From contig NZ_CABDUX010000002.1 of assembly GCF_901411515.1 (NCBI RefSeq), positions 1,426,001 through 1,490,000 on the forward strand: DNA of 64,000 nucleotides, in the 5' to 3' direction. Below the pieces are notes generated by a model. It saw only the letters and a list, made by a program, of their open reading frames with translations. It made no database searches and was not told where the DNA came from. This DNA is from Raoultibacter phocaeensis. Its GTDB lineage: Bacteria; Actinomycetota; Coriobacteriia; Coriobacteriales; Eggerthellaceae. The translations under genes and the position numbers were made by a program. This document shows, in pieces, positions 52,202-59,764 of the stretch. Each line of letters begins with the position of its first letter. Positions within the stretch are counted from its first letter, which is position 1.

Positions 52202-52914
52202 CAAAGCTCGCCTTCCTGCTGCGACTGGCTGCAACCAGTCGCACCGTCCGCCTTGCGATACGCAAGCAAGCCCCCCGAAAGCTCGAATGTCCCCGCAGCA
52301 AATCCGTCTGCCGCACGATGGCGAATGCGCATACAAGTCATACGAGGCCCCACGAGCGCTTTCGTGAGTCTGCCGACGGCGCACGCCGATTCGGCATCGA
52401 GCGCCGCATCGACCTCGTCGAGTAAGAGCACGGGCGGGCGCGTGGCGAACGCACGCAGAAGCGCCACGCGCGCCTGCTGGCCGCCCGAAAGCTGCGAAAC
52501 GTCGCGGGCGAGCCCGACATCGTGCAGATCGGCTTTGGAAAGCAGGTCGGATAGCTCGTCGTCTGACGGGACCGACTCGCCTGCATGCACCTTGAGCGTC
52601 CAGGGCAAAACGAGGTTGCGTCGTACGGTTCCCGCGACGAGCGCGGGCTTCTGCGGCACGAGGCACACGCGGCGGCGCCACAACGTCGCTGCCATGGAAT
52701 CGCTCGACACGCCGTCCAGAAGAAGCTCGCCTCGATCTCGCGCGAGCATGAGCGCGCATGCGCGCAGAAGCGTCGATTTGCCCGAACCGGACGGACCCAC
52801 AAGATCGTAGATCGTCTGCTCTTCGAGCGCGAACGAGACGCCGGAGAACAGCGGCACCCTCCCGCCGTCGCGCGGGTAGGACACCGACAAGTTTCTGACC
52901 TCGAACAACGCCAC
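52201..52914 (-). CDS. fetA: FetA-like ABC exporter ATP-binding protein
   Basis: A 237-residue ATPase with Walker A GPSGSGKST near residues 40-48, signature QLSGGQQARVALLRA, Walker B VLLLDEVDAALD, and a His in MRIRHRAADG near the switch position. It should energise FetB. The start is GTG at 52914, which has only a weak ribosome site and lies three bases after the stop of a 28-codon ORF, so its translation probably depends on ribosomes finishing that ORF. Confidence 0.9.
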   Translation of the reverse strand: MALFEVRNLSVSYPRDGGRVPLFSGVSFALEEQTIYDLVGPSGSGKSTLLRACALMLARDRGELLLDGVSSDSMAATLWRRRVCLVPQKPALVAGTVRRNLVLPWTLKVHAGESVPSDDELSDLLSKADLHDVGLARDVSQLSGGQQARVALLRAFATRPPVLLLDEVDAALDAESACAVGRLTKALVGPRMTCMRIRHRAADGFAAGTFELSGGLLAYRKADGATGCSQSQQEGEL

Positions 52915-52917
52915 GGT

Positions 52918-53004
52918 TTACTTCTGCCGCCTATTCCACCACCACGCGCCCACAAGCAGCGCGCAGAAGACGATGTCCGCGAATGCCGCCGCCGATCCGT
53001 TCAT
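52918..53004 (-). CDS. 28-residue membrane peptide with three consecutive Trp, coupled to fetA
   Basis: An ATG at 53004 preceded by AAAGGAC at good spacing opens a 28-codon frame ending TAA at 52918-52920, three bases before the fetA GTG. The peptide starts MNGSAAAFADIV, has one hydrophobic segment, then GAWWWNRRQK; the TGG triplets lie at 52936-52944. It may be a small membrane subunit with an aromatic belt at the interface and positive residues inside, or a leader peptide whose Trp codons tune fetA translation. The GAWWWN motif recurs in the trp leader peptide 1.8 kb upstream. Confidence 0.65.
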   Translation of the reverse strand: MNGSAAAFADIVFCALLVGAWWWNRRQK

Positions 53005-53104
53005 CGCACGTCCTTTCGCCCACGGTTCCTCGAAACGGTAAGGCTTTCAGTATAGCAAGGCCGATCGCCCCGCGAGCGCTCAGCCCCGTTTCGTTACCCT
53101 CAAA

Positions 53105-53197
53105 GAGCACAGAGGGACGGTCCTTTTGTGCTGTATCGATCTACGTCGCACTTTCGGATCGAGCAAGGGAGCACAAAAGGACCGTCCCTCTGTGCTC
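53105..53197. repeat. Perfect 28-bp inverted repeat, REP-like
   Basis: Arms at 53105-53132 and 53170-53197 are exact complements, 37 bases apart, each containing GGGACGGTCC followed by TTTTGTGCT on the left copy. The outer part CCCTCTGTGCTC is repeated again at 53199-53210. It lies between the trpB2 stop (53224) and the small ORF. It resembles dispersed extragenic palindromes; no transposase is next to it. It could also terminate trpB2 transcription, but has no T tract. Confidence 0.9.
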
Positions 53198-53223
53198 CCC
53201 CTCTGTGCTCCCCTCCAGCTCGG

Positions 53224-54609
53224 TTACTGCACGCCTGGGATACTCGGGATGGTGGCAAATCCTACCTCGAGCTCTTCGTCGGTTGGGATGTGGTCGGTCA
53301 TCTCGCCTCGGTTGAACGCATCGTAGGCGAACATGTCGAAGTAGCCTGTGCCCGTGAGGCCGAACAGGATCGTCTTGGCCTCGCCCGTCTCGGCGCAGCG
53401 TTTCGCCTCTTCCATGGCCTGGAAGATGGCATGGGCGCTTTCCGGCGCAGGCAGGATGGTCTCAAGCCGTGCGAACTCGACTGCGGCGGCGAAGATGTCG
53501 GTCTGCTTGACGGCCACGGCATCGAGGAAGCCGTCCGCCTTGAGCTTCGAGACGATCGGACTCATACCGTGATAGCGAAGGCCGCCCGCATGGTCGGGAC
53601 TCGGCAGAAAGCCGCTGCCGAGCGTGTACATCTTGGCGAGCGGGCAGGTTTGGCCCGTGTCGGCGAAGTCGTAGGCGTAGCGCCCGCGCGTGAGCGAGGG
53701 GCAGCTTGCAGGTTCGACGGCGATGAACCGCGTATCGGGATGGACTCCCTTGATCTTGTCGCGCATGAACGGCGCGATGAGACCGCCGAGGTTCGAGCCG
53801 CCGCCCGCGCAGCCGATCACGATGTCGGGGTACTCTCCGAGCTCCTTGAACGCCTCGTACGATTCGAGGCCGATGACGCTTTGATGCAGCACCACCTGGT
53901 TGAGCACCGAACCGAGCGTGTAGCGCCCTTTGTTTTCGGGAATGTTGAGCGCGCGCTCGACCGCTTCGGAGATAGCCGTGCCGAGCGAGCCGCTCGAATC
54001 GGGGTTCTGGGAGAGCATCTTCTTGCCGATCTCGGTCGTATTCGACGGCGAGGGCGTGACGTTCGCGTTGAACGTTTCCATGACGCTGCGGCGAAACGGC
54101 TTCTGCTCGTAGGAGCACTTCACCATGAACACATCGAGGTTGAGGCCGAAATGGTCGGCCGCCTCGGCGAGCGCGGTGCCCCACTGCCCCGCCCCGGTCT
54201 CGGTTGTGATGCCGTCGAGATCCTGCGCTTTCGCGTAGTAGGCTTGCGCGATGGCGGAATTAAGCTTATGCGAGCCTGAAGTGTTGTTGCCCTCGAACTT
54301 GTAGTAGATCTTAGCAGGCGTGCCAAGGGCTTTTTCCAGGTTGTACGCACGGCACAACGGGGAGGGACGGTATATCTTGTACATCTCCTGGACCGGCTCG
54401 GGGATGTCGAAATACGCAGTCTCGTCGTCGAGCTCTTGCGCCACAAGCTCGTCACAGAAGACTGGAGCGATATCCTCAGGCTTCGCGATCGCGCCGTTCG
54501 TCAAGCGCATCGGCTCGGGCGGCTCGGGCATGTCGGCGCGCAGGTTGTACCACTGCGTCGGAATCTGATCTTCTTTGAGGTACAGACGATGCGGTACTGC
54601 TTGTTCCAT
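53224..54609 (-). CDS. trpB: TrpB2-type tryptophan synthase beta chain
   Basis: A 461-residue PLP enzyme joining indole and serine to make tryptophan. The length and the start RLYLKEDQIPTQWYNLRADMPEP are those of the TrpB2 class. The PLP Lys is in NNTSGSHKLNSAIAQ (about residue 114), the phosphate loop is GCAGGGSNLGG, and ETGAGQWGTAL carries the catalytic Glu. No trpA or other trp gene is beside it, so indole may come from outside the cell, a plausible trait in the gut. Expression is controlled by the attenuator just upstream. Confidence 0.95.
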   Translation of the reverse strand: MEQAVPHRLYLKEDQIPTQWYNLRADMPEPPEPMRLTNGAIAKPEDIAPVFCDELVAQELDDETAYFDIPEPVQEMYKIYRPSPLCRAYNLEKALGTPAKIYYKFEGNNTSGSHKLNSAIAQAYYAKAQDLDGITTETGAGQWGTALAEAADHFGLNLDVFMVKCSYEQKPFRRSVMETFNANVTPSPSNTTEIGKKMLSQNPDSSGSLGTAISEAVERALNIPENKGRYTLGSVLNQVVLHQSVIGLESYEAFKELGEYPDIVIGCAGGGSNLGGLIAPFMRDKIKGVHPDTRFIAVEPASCPSLTRGRYAYDFADTGQTCPLAKMYTLGSGFLPSPDHAGGLRYHGMSPIVSKLKADGFLDAVAVKQTDIFAAAVEFARLETILPAPESAHAIFQAMEEAKRCAETGEAKTILFGLTGTGYFDMFAYDAFNRGEMTDHIPTDEELEVGFATIPSIPGVQ

Positions 54610-54716
54610 GACGGTTCCTTTCGTTTCGTTTCAACACGTACCTGCGCTTCGGTTTCGCCCTTGGTGCGCCCGCTTCGCGTGGTTGTGGTTTCCCGGCCAG
54701 CCTGCGTTCGCGCAAC

Positions 54717-54743
54717 AAAAAAGCTCCCGGATCACCGAGAGCT
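54717..54743 (-). terminator. trp attenuator terminator
   Basis: On the minus strand AGCTCTCGG pairs with CCGGGAGCT over nine bases (one G-U), TGAT loop, followed by TTTTTTG. It sits between the leader peptide and trpB, 107 bases before the trpB ATG, so readthrough is required for expression. Confidence 0.92.
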
Positions 54744-54770
54744 GTTCGTTTTGTATGTAAGCGAGAACAG
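54742..54770 (-). promoter_or_regulatory. trp antiterminator stem
   Basis: CTGTTC (plus-strand 54765-54770 read leftward) can pair with GAACAG (54742-54747). The second arm runs into the first arm of the terminator, so the two structures exclude each other, as needed for attenuation. Pairing strength was judged by eye only. Confidence 0.7.
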
Positions 54771-54788
54771 AAGCTTCGATAACCCGAA

Positions 54789-54875
54789 TTATTGCGTTCC
54801 GTTCCACCACCAAGCACCGTTCATCGACGCGCGTTGCGCGGTTGCGATGAGAGCGTTGTTCTTGATCGTGAACAT
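54789..54875 (-). CDS. trpL: trp leader peptide with three consecutive Trp codons
   Basis: A 28-codon frame from ATG 54875, with GAAAGG upstream, to TAA at 54789-54791. It encodes a peptide ending MNGAWWWNGTQ, with TGG TGG TGG at 54804-54812, four codons before the stop. A ribosome stalled there for lack of charged tRNA-Trp would leave the antiterminator free to form; a ribosome reaching the stop would favour the terminator. The peptide itself needs no function. Confidence 0.92.
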   Translation of the reverse strand: MFTIKNNALIATAQRASMNGAWWWNGTQ

Positions 54876-54902
54876 GCGAACCTTTCATTCGAGTTGCCGG
54901 TT

Positions 54903-54930
54903 AGTATAGCGCAGATGCCGAGAAACGCAA
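54903..54930 (-). promoter_or_regulatory. Promoter of the trpL-trpB unit
   Basis: On the minus strand TTGCGT and TATACT are 16 bases apart; the start of transcription would be about 20 bases before the leader peptide. Four of six bases match at -35 and five of six at -10. Confidence 0.7.
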
Positions 54931-54942
54931 GAGCGGCTGTGC

Positions 54943-54991
54943 GGAATATTCCCGTGGAATATTCCCTGGGAATTATTCCACGGGAATATAA
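54943..54991. promoter_or_regulatory. Array of GGAAT-ATTCC dyads upstream of the trp promoter
   Basis: GGAATATTCC occurs at 54943 and 54956, GGAATTATTCC at 54969 and a half site at 54983, 13-14 bases apart. The whole forms a 16-bp perfect inverted repeat (54946-54961 with 54974-54989) around TTCCCTGGGAAT. It ends 13 bases upstream of the -35, an activator- or repressor-type position. Confidence 0.65.
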
Positions 54992-55075
54992 ACCTATGGA
55001 AATGCCGAGAGCGAGGCGAAACCACAGGCTGCACCTCGGCAGCGTCAGAGGAACCCCGAGTCGGCCCCGAAACCG

Positions 55076-57049
55076 TTAGCGCTTCGCTCTTGCCCGCATA
55101 CGTCGATAAGCGAAACCGCCGGCAATACCGGCTGCGGCAAGCGCCAGCAGAGCCATGCCCGAAGAGACGGCGATATCGTCGCCGGCGCGAACGCGGGCGC
55201 CCCCGTTGCCGTCCGCGTCGGCGGTGTTGGTTGGGTCGGTGATGCCGGGGGCGATTTCCGCCGCCATGACCGTGAGCGTAAAGGCCTGTGCGGCGTCGGG
55301 TGTTACGCCGTTTCGAGCCGCAACGGTGAAACGGTATACGCCGACCGCGGTTTCAGGCGCTATCGCGAGTTCGCCCGTGGTGCCGTCCATGCTCACCCCT
55401 GCGGGCTCGCCGGACAACGAGAAGGCGGGTGCCGGGTTACCCGTGGCCGTTACCGAAAAACTGCCGCCGACGCCCTGCGTGACGCAGCAGCGATCAGCCG
55501 ACGTGATTACCGGAGCGCTGTCGATCGGAACCACCTCGGGCCGATAAAAGGTAATGGATAGCTTCGGAAGAGCCGAAAAACTTTCTTTTGCGACTATGTT
55601 GAACGGGAGGGAATACCCCAGGGCCGTAAGGTCGACGGTTGCCGGCTGCGAGGAGTCGTACGCAGATTCATCCCATGCAACCTCAGCATACACAGTCTGC
55701 GTTACGAATGAATATATTCCCGTGGCCTTGGCCGATATTGTATTCGGCAGCTGCGCGTCCACAAGGCTCGTGCCCATTGGAAGCCTCAGCGCAAGCTCGT
55801 CGTCGAAGCTTTTCAGGTAGTAGAGGTAGGCGTTTCCGCTCGGAACGCTTTCGCTATTGCGATGGCTGACCCCGTCGCCGTTCGCCCGAACGGAGAAATA
55901 CAGCGAGATCCGCCCTCTGCCGTCAAGGGGCGACAGGCCGTCGAAGAAGCTTTTCGCGATTTCCTGCATCCGGGAGGTTACGTCATAGGACGTATCGGTT
56001 CCGGTATAGACTTCTTCCGCCACATAGTTTTCCGCCGCGCTTCCATCGGGACGGTTCACGTAGAGCGTGTACGATACGGCATCCGAAGACGGATCCCACT
56101 TGGCAACGCCCCCGCTCCACCTGAGGTTCGTCGGCGGAGCTGCATCGGGGATCACCGGTGCGGAAAACGCCTTCAACTCCGGCCCGGCATCGCCGAAAGC
56201 CCAGAGGGACGGATCGAACCCCGGGAAATTGGCGGGATCTTTGATTTCCCGAGCGTCCAAGCCGGCCGTCCCCGGAGGAGACGGGTTAAAATCGCCGATG
56301 GCGAACACCGGCATGTTCGACGGGCCCTGTAAAAAACGAAGGGACTCGTATACGGGGCTGCCATCGCCAGAACCAACCAACGCGCCGGCAAAGGGATCTT
56401 GATCAGGTTGCGAATCGTTTGTTGTTTCCGCGTAGCAATAGGAAATCGTATTGTTGTCATCAAGAGCGCCCGCAATGCCGCCCAGCGCCGTCACGGCCGA
56501 CAGAGTCACCTGAGCGTAGCAGTTGCTCACCGTCGAATCGAACATGGTGGCGGCGATTCCGGCAGCCCAATCCCCGTGGGCCATGCCCGAGACACGACAA
56601 TTCTCGATTCTGCTAGCATCACAGTAGCCTACTAGAAGAGCCGCACCGTAACCTTCGTGGAAATTGTTGACAAAGGCCCCTTCGATGTTCAGGTTCTTGA
56701 GGGTCGCCCTGTACGTAGCCGAGAACAAACCCGCTTCTTCGTCGAAATCGGCAACATGCAGACCGCTGACGGTATGTCCGTTTCCGTCGAGCGTACCGCT
56801 GAAACCCCTGAAGGTAGGGTACTGCACCGCGCATAGGGGCTTCCAACTCTCACCCGTCAAATCGATGTCGTTCATAAGAACGTAATCGGCCGACGGGTTG
56901 TCTTCGATCGCCTTCAGCTCGGTAACGTTTCGTATTTCTATTGTTGCCTGTGGCGCGGAGGCATCCGCCAACGCAACGGCCGGTGAAAGCATCAACGATA
57001 ACGCGACCGCTAGGCAGAAAGCTCGCTTGATGATCTTGATTTGCTTCAT
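55076..57049 (-). CDS. Secreted surface protein with GLUG-like repeats and C-terminal anchor
   Basis: A 657-residue exported protein. The signal peptide (AFCLAVALSLMLSPAVALA) is followed by a right-handed beta-helix-like part with GLUG-type units (GFSGTLDGNGHTVSGLHV, AALLVGYCDASRIENCRVSG, GGIAGALDDNNTISYCYAE), a fibronectin-like segment near residues 310-420, and a putative Ig domain (PVITSADRCCVTQGVGGSFSVTATGNPAPAFSLSG, core GNPAPAFSLSG). It ends with a helix and RRMRARAKR, an LPXTG-less membrane anchor. Likely an adhesin or wall-facing structural protein. GGAGG precedes the ATG; the untranslated leader is unusually AT-rich. Confidence 0.8.
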   Translation of the reverse strand: MKQIKIIKRAFCLAVALSLMLSPAVALADASAPQATIEIRNVTELKAIEDNPSADYVLMNDIDLTGESWKPLCAVQYPTFRGFSGTLDGNGHTVSGLHVADFDEEAGLFSATYRATLKNLNIEGAFVNNFHEGYGAALLVGYCDASRIENCRVSGMAHGDWAAGIAATMFDSTVSNCYAQVTLSAVTALGGIAGALDDNNTISYCYAETTNDSQPDQDPFAGALVGSGDGSPVYESLRFLQGPSNMPVFAIGDFNPSPPGTAGLDAREIKDPANFPGFDPSLWAFGDAGPELKAFSAPVIPDAAPPTNLRWSGGVAKWDPSSDAVSYTLYVNRPDGSAAENYVAEEVYTGTDTSYDVTSRMQEIAKSFFDGLSPLDGRGRISLYFSVRANGDGVSHRNSESVPSGNAYLYYLKSFDDELALRLPMGTSLVDAQLPNTISAKATGIYSFVTQTVYAEVAWDESAYDSSQPATVDLTALGYSLPFNIVAKESFSALPKLSITFYRPEVVPIDSAPVITSADRCCVTQGVGGSFSVTATGNPAPAFSLSGEPAGVSMDGTTGELAIAPETAVGVYRFTVAARNGVTPDAAQAFTLTVMAAEIAPGITDPTNTADADGNGGARVRAGDDIAVSSGMALLALAAAGIAGGFAYRRMRARAKR

Positions 57050-57216
57050 GACGATCCTCCATGAACAGGTCGCGCGTACAGCAAAAATATATATCTATAT
57101 TGCTTGCAGTAACCAGTACAGTATACCCGCAAAAAGAGATGGGGCCTCGAGCGAGCTGACTGGAAGTGCGCGATACTGCGAGAAAAACTTGAAAATCCGT
57201 GATTGCGCCCCCACCC

Positions 57217-57261
57217 TTTACAAAACTAGCAATCGCTAGTATATTTGCTAGCAACTGCTAG
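57217..57261 (+). promoter_or_regulatory. TetR-gene promoter with two tandem operators
   Basis: TTTACA (57217-57222) and TATATT (57240-57245) are 17 bases apart. CTAGCA-N2-CGCTAG (57226-57239) fills the spacer and CTAGCA-N2-TGCTAG (57248-57261) follows the -10; they have the same geometry and are 22 bases apart, two helical turns. This strongly suggests autorepression by the TetR-type protein encoded next. Confidence 0.85.
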
Positions 57262-57306
57262 TTACAGCACCGAAACAACCATACCTCAGCCGAAAGGAGG
57301 TCCGCC

Positions 57307-57936
57307 ATGCCCCGAAACGCCAGTCGCAACACGAAAGCCGCCATCCTCGATGCAGCTATGCAGCTGTTTTCCGAACGGGGCTTCCGCTCCACCACCGTAC
57401 GCGACATCGCCGCCGAAGTGGGCATCAAGGACGCCTCGCTGTACAACCATTACCCGAGCAAGCAGGCCATCTTCGACGCCATCATCGAACAGGCGATCGA
57501 GAACATGGGCGGGGCCTTCCGCAGCCGCGGCGCGCTGTTCCTTACCACCGACGATCCGTCGGGCTACGGAAACATCCCGCTTGGCGCGCTCACCGAGAAA
57601 ATCGTGAGCACGTTCGAGTACCTGTTCACCGATCCCTACATCGTGCGGACGCGAAAACTCCTCGTCATCAACCAGTTCGAGAACCAGCGCACGATGGAAG
57701 TGTACCGCCTCATCTTTTCCGAACAGCCGCTTCGTTTGCAGGAAACCGTTTTCACGTACCTGATGGGCACAGGCGAGTTCAACCGCGCAGACGCCCGTCT
57801 GCTCGCACTCGAATTCTACGGACCCGTGTTCCTCATGTTGCACAACGGCACGCCGTGGTCCGAAGCACGCCCGATCATCGAAGCACACCTCGCCTCGTTC
57901 TACCTCTCTCACGCCTCGAAAAAGGAGCTCCCATGA
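57307..57936 (+). CDS. TetR family transcriptional regulator
   Basis: A 209-residue regulator. The N-terminal helix-turn-helix is TKAAILDAAMQLFSERGFRSTTVRDIAAEVGIKDASLYNHYPSKQ, with the recognition core IKDASLYNHYPSK; the C-terminal 150 residues form a ligand-binding part of no recognised subfamily. AAAGGAGG lies before the ATG. Two operators inside its promoter point to autorepression, relieved by an unknown ligand. Its stop overlaps the flavodoxin-like gene by four bases, so the operon responds as a unit. Confidence 0.94.
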   Translation: MPRNASRNTKAAILDAAMQLFSERGFRSTTVRDIAAEVGIKDASLYNHYPSKQAIFDAIIEQAIENMGGAFRSRGALFLTTDDPSGYGNIPLGALTEKIVSTFEYLFTDPYIVRTRKLLVINQFENQRTMEVYRLIFSEQPLRLQETVFTYLMGTGEFNRADARLLALEFYGPVFLMLHNGTPWSEARPIIEAHLASFYLSHASKKELP

Positions 57937-58478
57937 AACCCGTCGTCGTCTACTGCTCGCAAACCGGACACACCGAACGCTACGCCCGGTGGCTCGCCGA
58001 AGAACTCGGATGCGAAGCGATCCCCCTCAGCAACCGAAACACCGTGCGAATCGACGATTTCGATACCGTGATCTTCGGAAGCTGGTTTCATGCCGCATCG
58101 ATTCCCGGCTCGAAATGGCTCAAGCAGCAGATAGCCGCCCATCCCGACAAGCGCTTTGTGCTGTTTGCCACCGGAGCAAGCCCCATGCCCGAGCAAGGAG
58201 GCTCGGCCGAAGAAATCGAGGAGGCGTTTCGTCGCACGTTTCCCTCGAGCGAGTATCCCGATCTGCCGTGGTTCTACCTGCGCGGCGGTTTCTCAATGGA
58301 AAAACTCGGTGCTGTCGACCGCACGCTCATGAAGCTGTTCTTCAAGCGCACCTCCAAGCTTGCCGAAACCGATCCGAAGGCCGCTGAGGCGGACGCGGAC
58401 ATGCGCGCTGGCTTCGACGGGACCGATCGAACCTACCTCGAACCGCTGCTCACCCACATCCGCAACCTCAGCGCCTAG
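57933..58478 (+). CDS. Flavodoxin-domain protein
   Basis: A 181-residue cytoplasmic protein. VVVYCSQTGHTERYARWLAEEL is the FMN phosphate loop of the flavodoxin_5 group, which includes HemG-like protoporphyrinogen oxidases; FGSWFHAASIPGSKWLKQQI and FATGASPMP are the second and third flavin loops. The start is the ATG at 57933, overlapping the TetR stop, with AAAGGAG upstream. It may act as an electron carrier or quinone/porphyrinogen-type oxidoreductase under TetR control; its substrate is unknown. Confidence 0.87.
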   Translation: MKPVVVYCSQTGHTERYARWLAEELGCEAIPLSNRNTVRIDDFDTVIFGSWFHAASIPGSKWLKQQIAAHPDKRFVLFATGASPMPEQGGSAEEIEEAFRRTFPSSEYPDLPWFYLRGGFSMEKLGAVDRTLMKLFFKRTSKLAETDPKAAEADADMRAGFDGTDRTYLEPLLTHIRNLSA

Positions 58479-58518
58479 CCTTATGCAAGATACGAAAGCA
58501 ACCGAGATCGGAGCATCG

Positions 58519-59106
58519 ATGAGCGCATTCTTCGTGCCGGAACAACCTGAGACCGACAAAGACTGCGACACACGCAACGCCGAACCCCATTGCGAGCTGC
58601 GTTCGAAAGACGATCGCAAGCCGCACCGTTACGAACAGCGTCCCCGAACCGACTGCGAGCAGCACCGCTTTGCCGACCGCGAGCCGCGATTCAAAGTCGA
58701 TATCGCCCTGCACATCATCTGCGCCCTGAACGGCGTGTGCGCCGCTGTCTTCGGGGCGATCATGATGATAGGGGCAGACGATGCGCCCCTGGGCCTTTCG
58801 GAACTTTTGCCGCTCATCCAAACGATGCCGCTTCCCGCCTTCATGACCGAAAACCTCTTCTGGCCGGGTCTTGCCCTCCTGCTCGTAAACGGCGTTGCCA
58901 ACCTCGTTGCCGCCTCGCTGTTTTTCGTTCGACCCCGCCTGGCGCGAAGATGGGCCCTAGCCGCAAGCATCTTACTTATCTGCTGGTGCGCGTTCGAGAT
59001 GCTGTACTTCCCGAACGCCGCCTCAATCGTCTACCTGATCGTCGGAATCGTGCAAGCGGCGCTTGCCTTGGCATCTCGCTTAGAGGATTCGGTGCTCCGC
59101 CGATAA
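58519..59106 (+). CDS. Four-helix membrane protein of unknown function
   Basis: A 195-residue protein. A charged N-terminal tail of about 60 residues, rich in Asp, Arg, His and Cys, precedes four helices (IALHIICALNGVCAAVFGAIMMIG, LFWPGLALLLVNGVANLVAASLFF, WALAASILLICWCAFEMLYF and IVYLIVGIVQAALALASRL). The start at 58519 has GGAG five bases upstream; an in-frame ATG at 58483 lacks one. It is the third gene of the TetR operon, 40 bases after the flavodoxin gene. No family is recognised. Confidence 0.65.
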   Translation: MSAFFVPEQPETDKDCDTRNAEPHCELRSKDDRKPHRYEQRPRTDCEQHRFADREPRFKVDIALHIICALNGVCAAVFGAIMMIGADDAPLGLSELLPLIQTMPLPAFMTENLFWPGLALLLVNGVANLVAASLFFVRPRLARRWALAASILLICWCAFEMLYFPNAASIVYLIVGIVQAALALASRLEDSVLRR

Positions 59107-59764
59107 ACCGACGTACGCCCGCCCGGAGCACCGATGCGCCAGATGGCCGTCAGGTGCCATGCTGGGTCGTGTTAATATTGAGCGGCGGAGCCCCCAAAAG
59201 CCCAATAATTGTCGCTGTGAAGGGTTTCGTAACGCATTACCGATACAAACAGATTCCTCGATACCGATAACCCCTGTTCACCAGCTCATTGGTTCCTCGG
59301 TGCATGCGTCAGCCTACCGTTTGCGCATCCCGTCGACCCTTTATAGTCCGCCGAACGCTTCACAACGGCGGTTTTTGGGCTTCGGGCGGCCTTCCGCCGC
59401 TGAACCGCCGCCGGGACATGCCCGCGCCCCTCGCTGATCCCTTGTGCCGATTCTGGTTTGACAGCGGGCTTTGGCGGACATCATAAGTCGCCGCCACCAA
59501 GTCGGCTTCGGCTGCCCCGAAGAGGGCACTAGCCCAGCAAAGACGGCGATCGTAACCGGTTCGCAACGGTTCCGATGGTGATCCGCGAACCCCGCGTCAG
59601 CACTGTCGCATTCGCGGTATCATAGTCGACGATACACGAACAAGCGCGTCCTACCCGACTCGCCCGATCGGCCCGATCGGCTCTCGACTGACAGCTTGAG
59701 CCCTGAAAGCCGCACGAGCGACGTTCGCACGTTCTGCGCATCCAATAGAGAAAGGCAGCGAACT
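59107..59764. other. 658-bp intergenic region, GC-rich and full of short dyads
   Basis: No convincing gene is seen. CGGCGGTT (59366-59373) pairs with AACCGCCG (59403-59410) around an inner GCGG-CCTT-CCGC, and CTTCGG-CTGCC-CCGAAG lies near 59506-59522. Frames through 59341-59566 are Arg-, Gly- and Ser-rich with no ribosome site. It may hold a structured RNA or a dispersed repeat; a promoter-like TATCAT near 59618 could serve the peptidase gene. Confidence 0.4.

Noticed and set aside
51407-52759. 450-codon frame as one long fetB protein
   Set aside because: Upstream of 52201 it is only another frame of fetA; the ATG at 52201 begins the conserved family sequence.
52918-53004. Second trp transcription attenuator before fetA
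   Set aside because: Three Trp codons are present, but fetA starts three bases after the stop and no terminator or antiterminator fits in between; kept only as a small ORF.
53105-53210. Complete insertion sequence
   Set aside because: There is an inverted repeat but only 37 bases between the arms and no transposase.
59341-59566. Short Arg/Gly/Ser-rich proteins in the intergenic region
   Set aside because: No ribosome sites, no hydrophobic or motif content, overlapping frames on both strands look alike.
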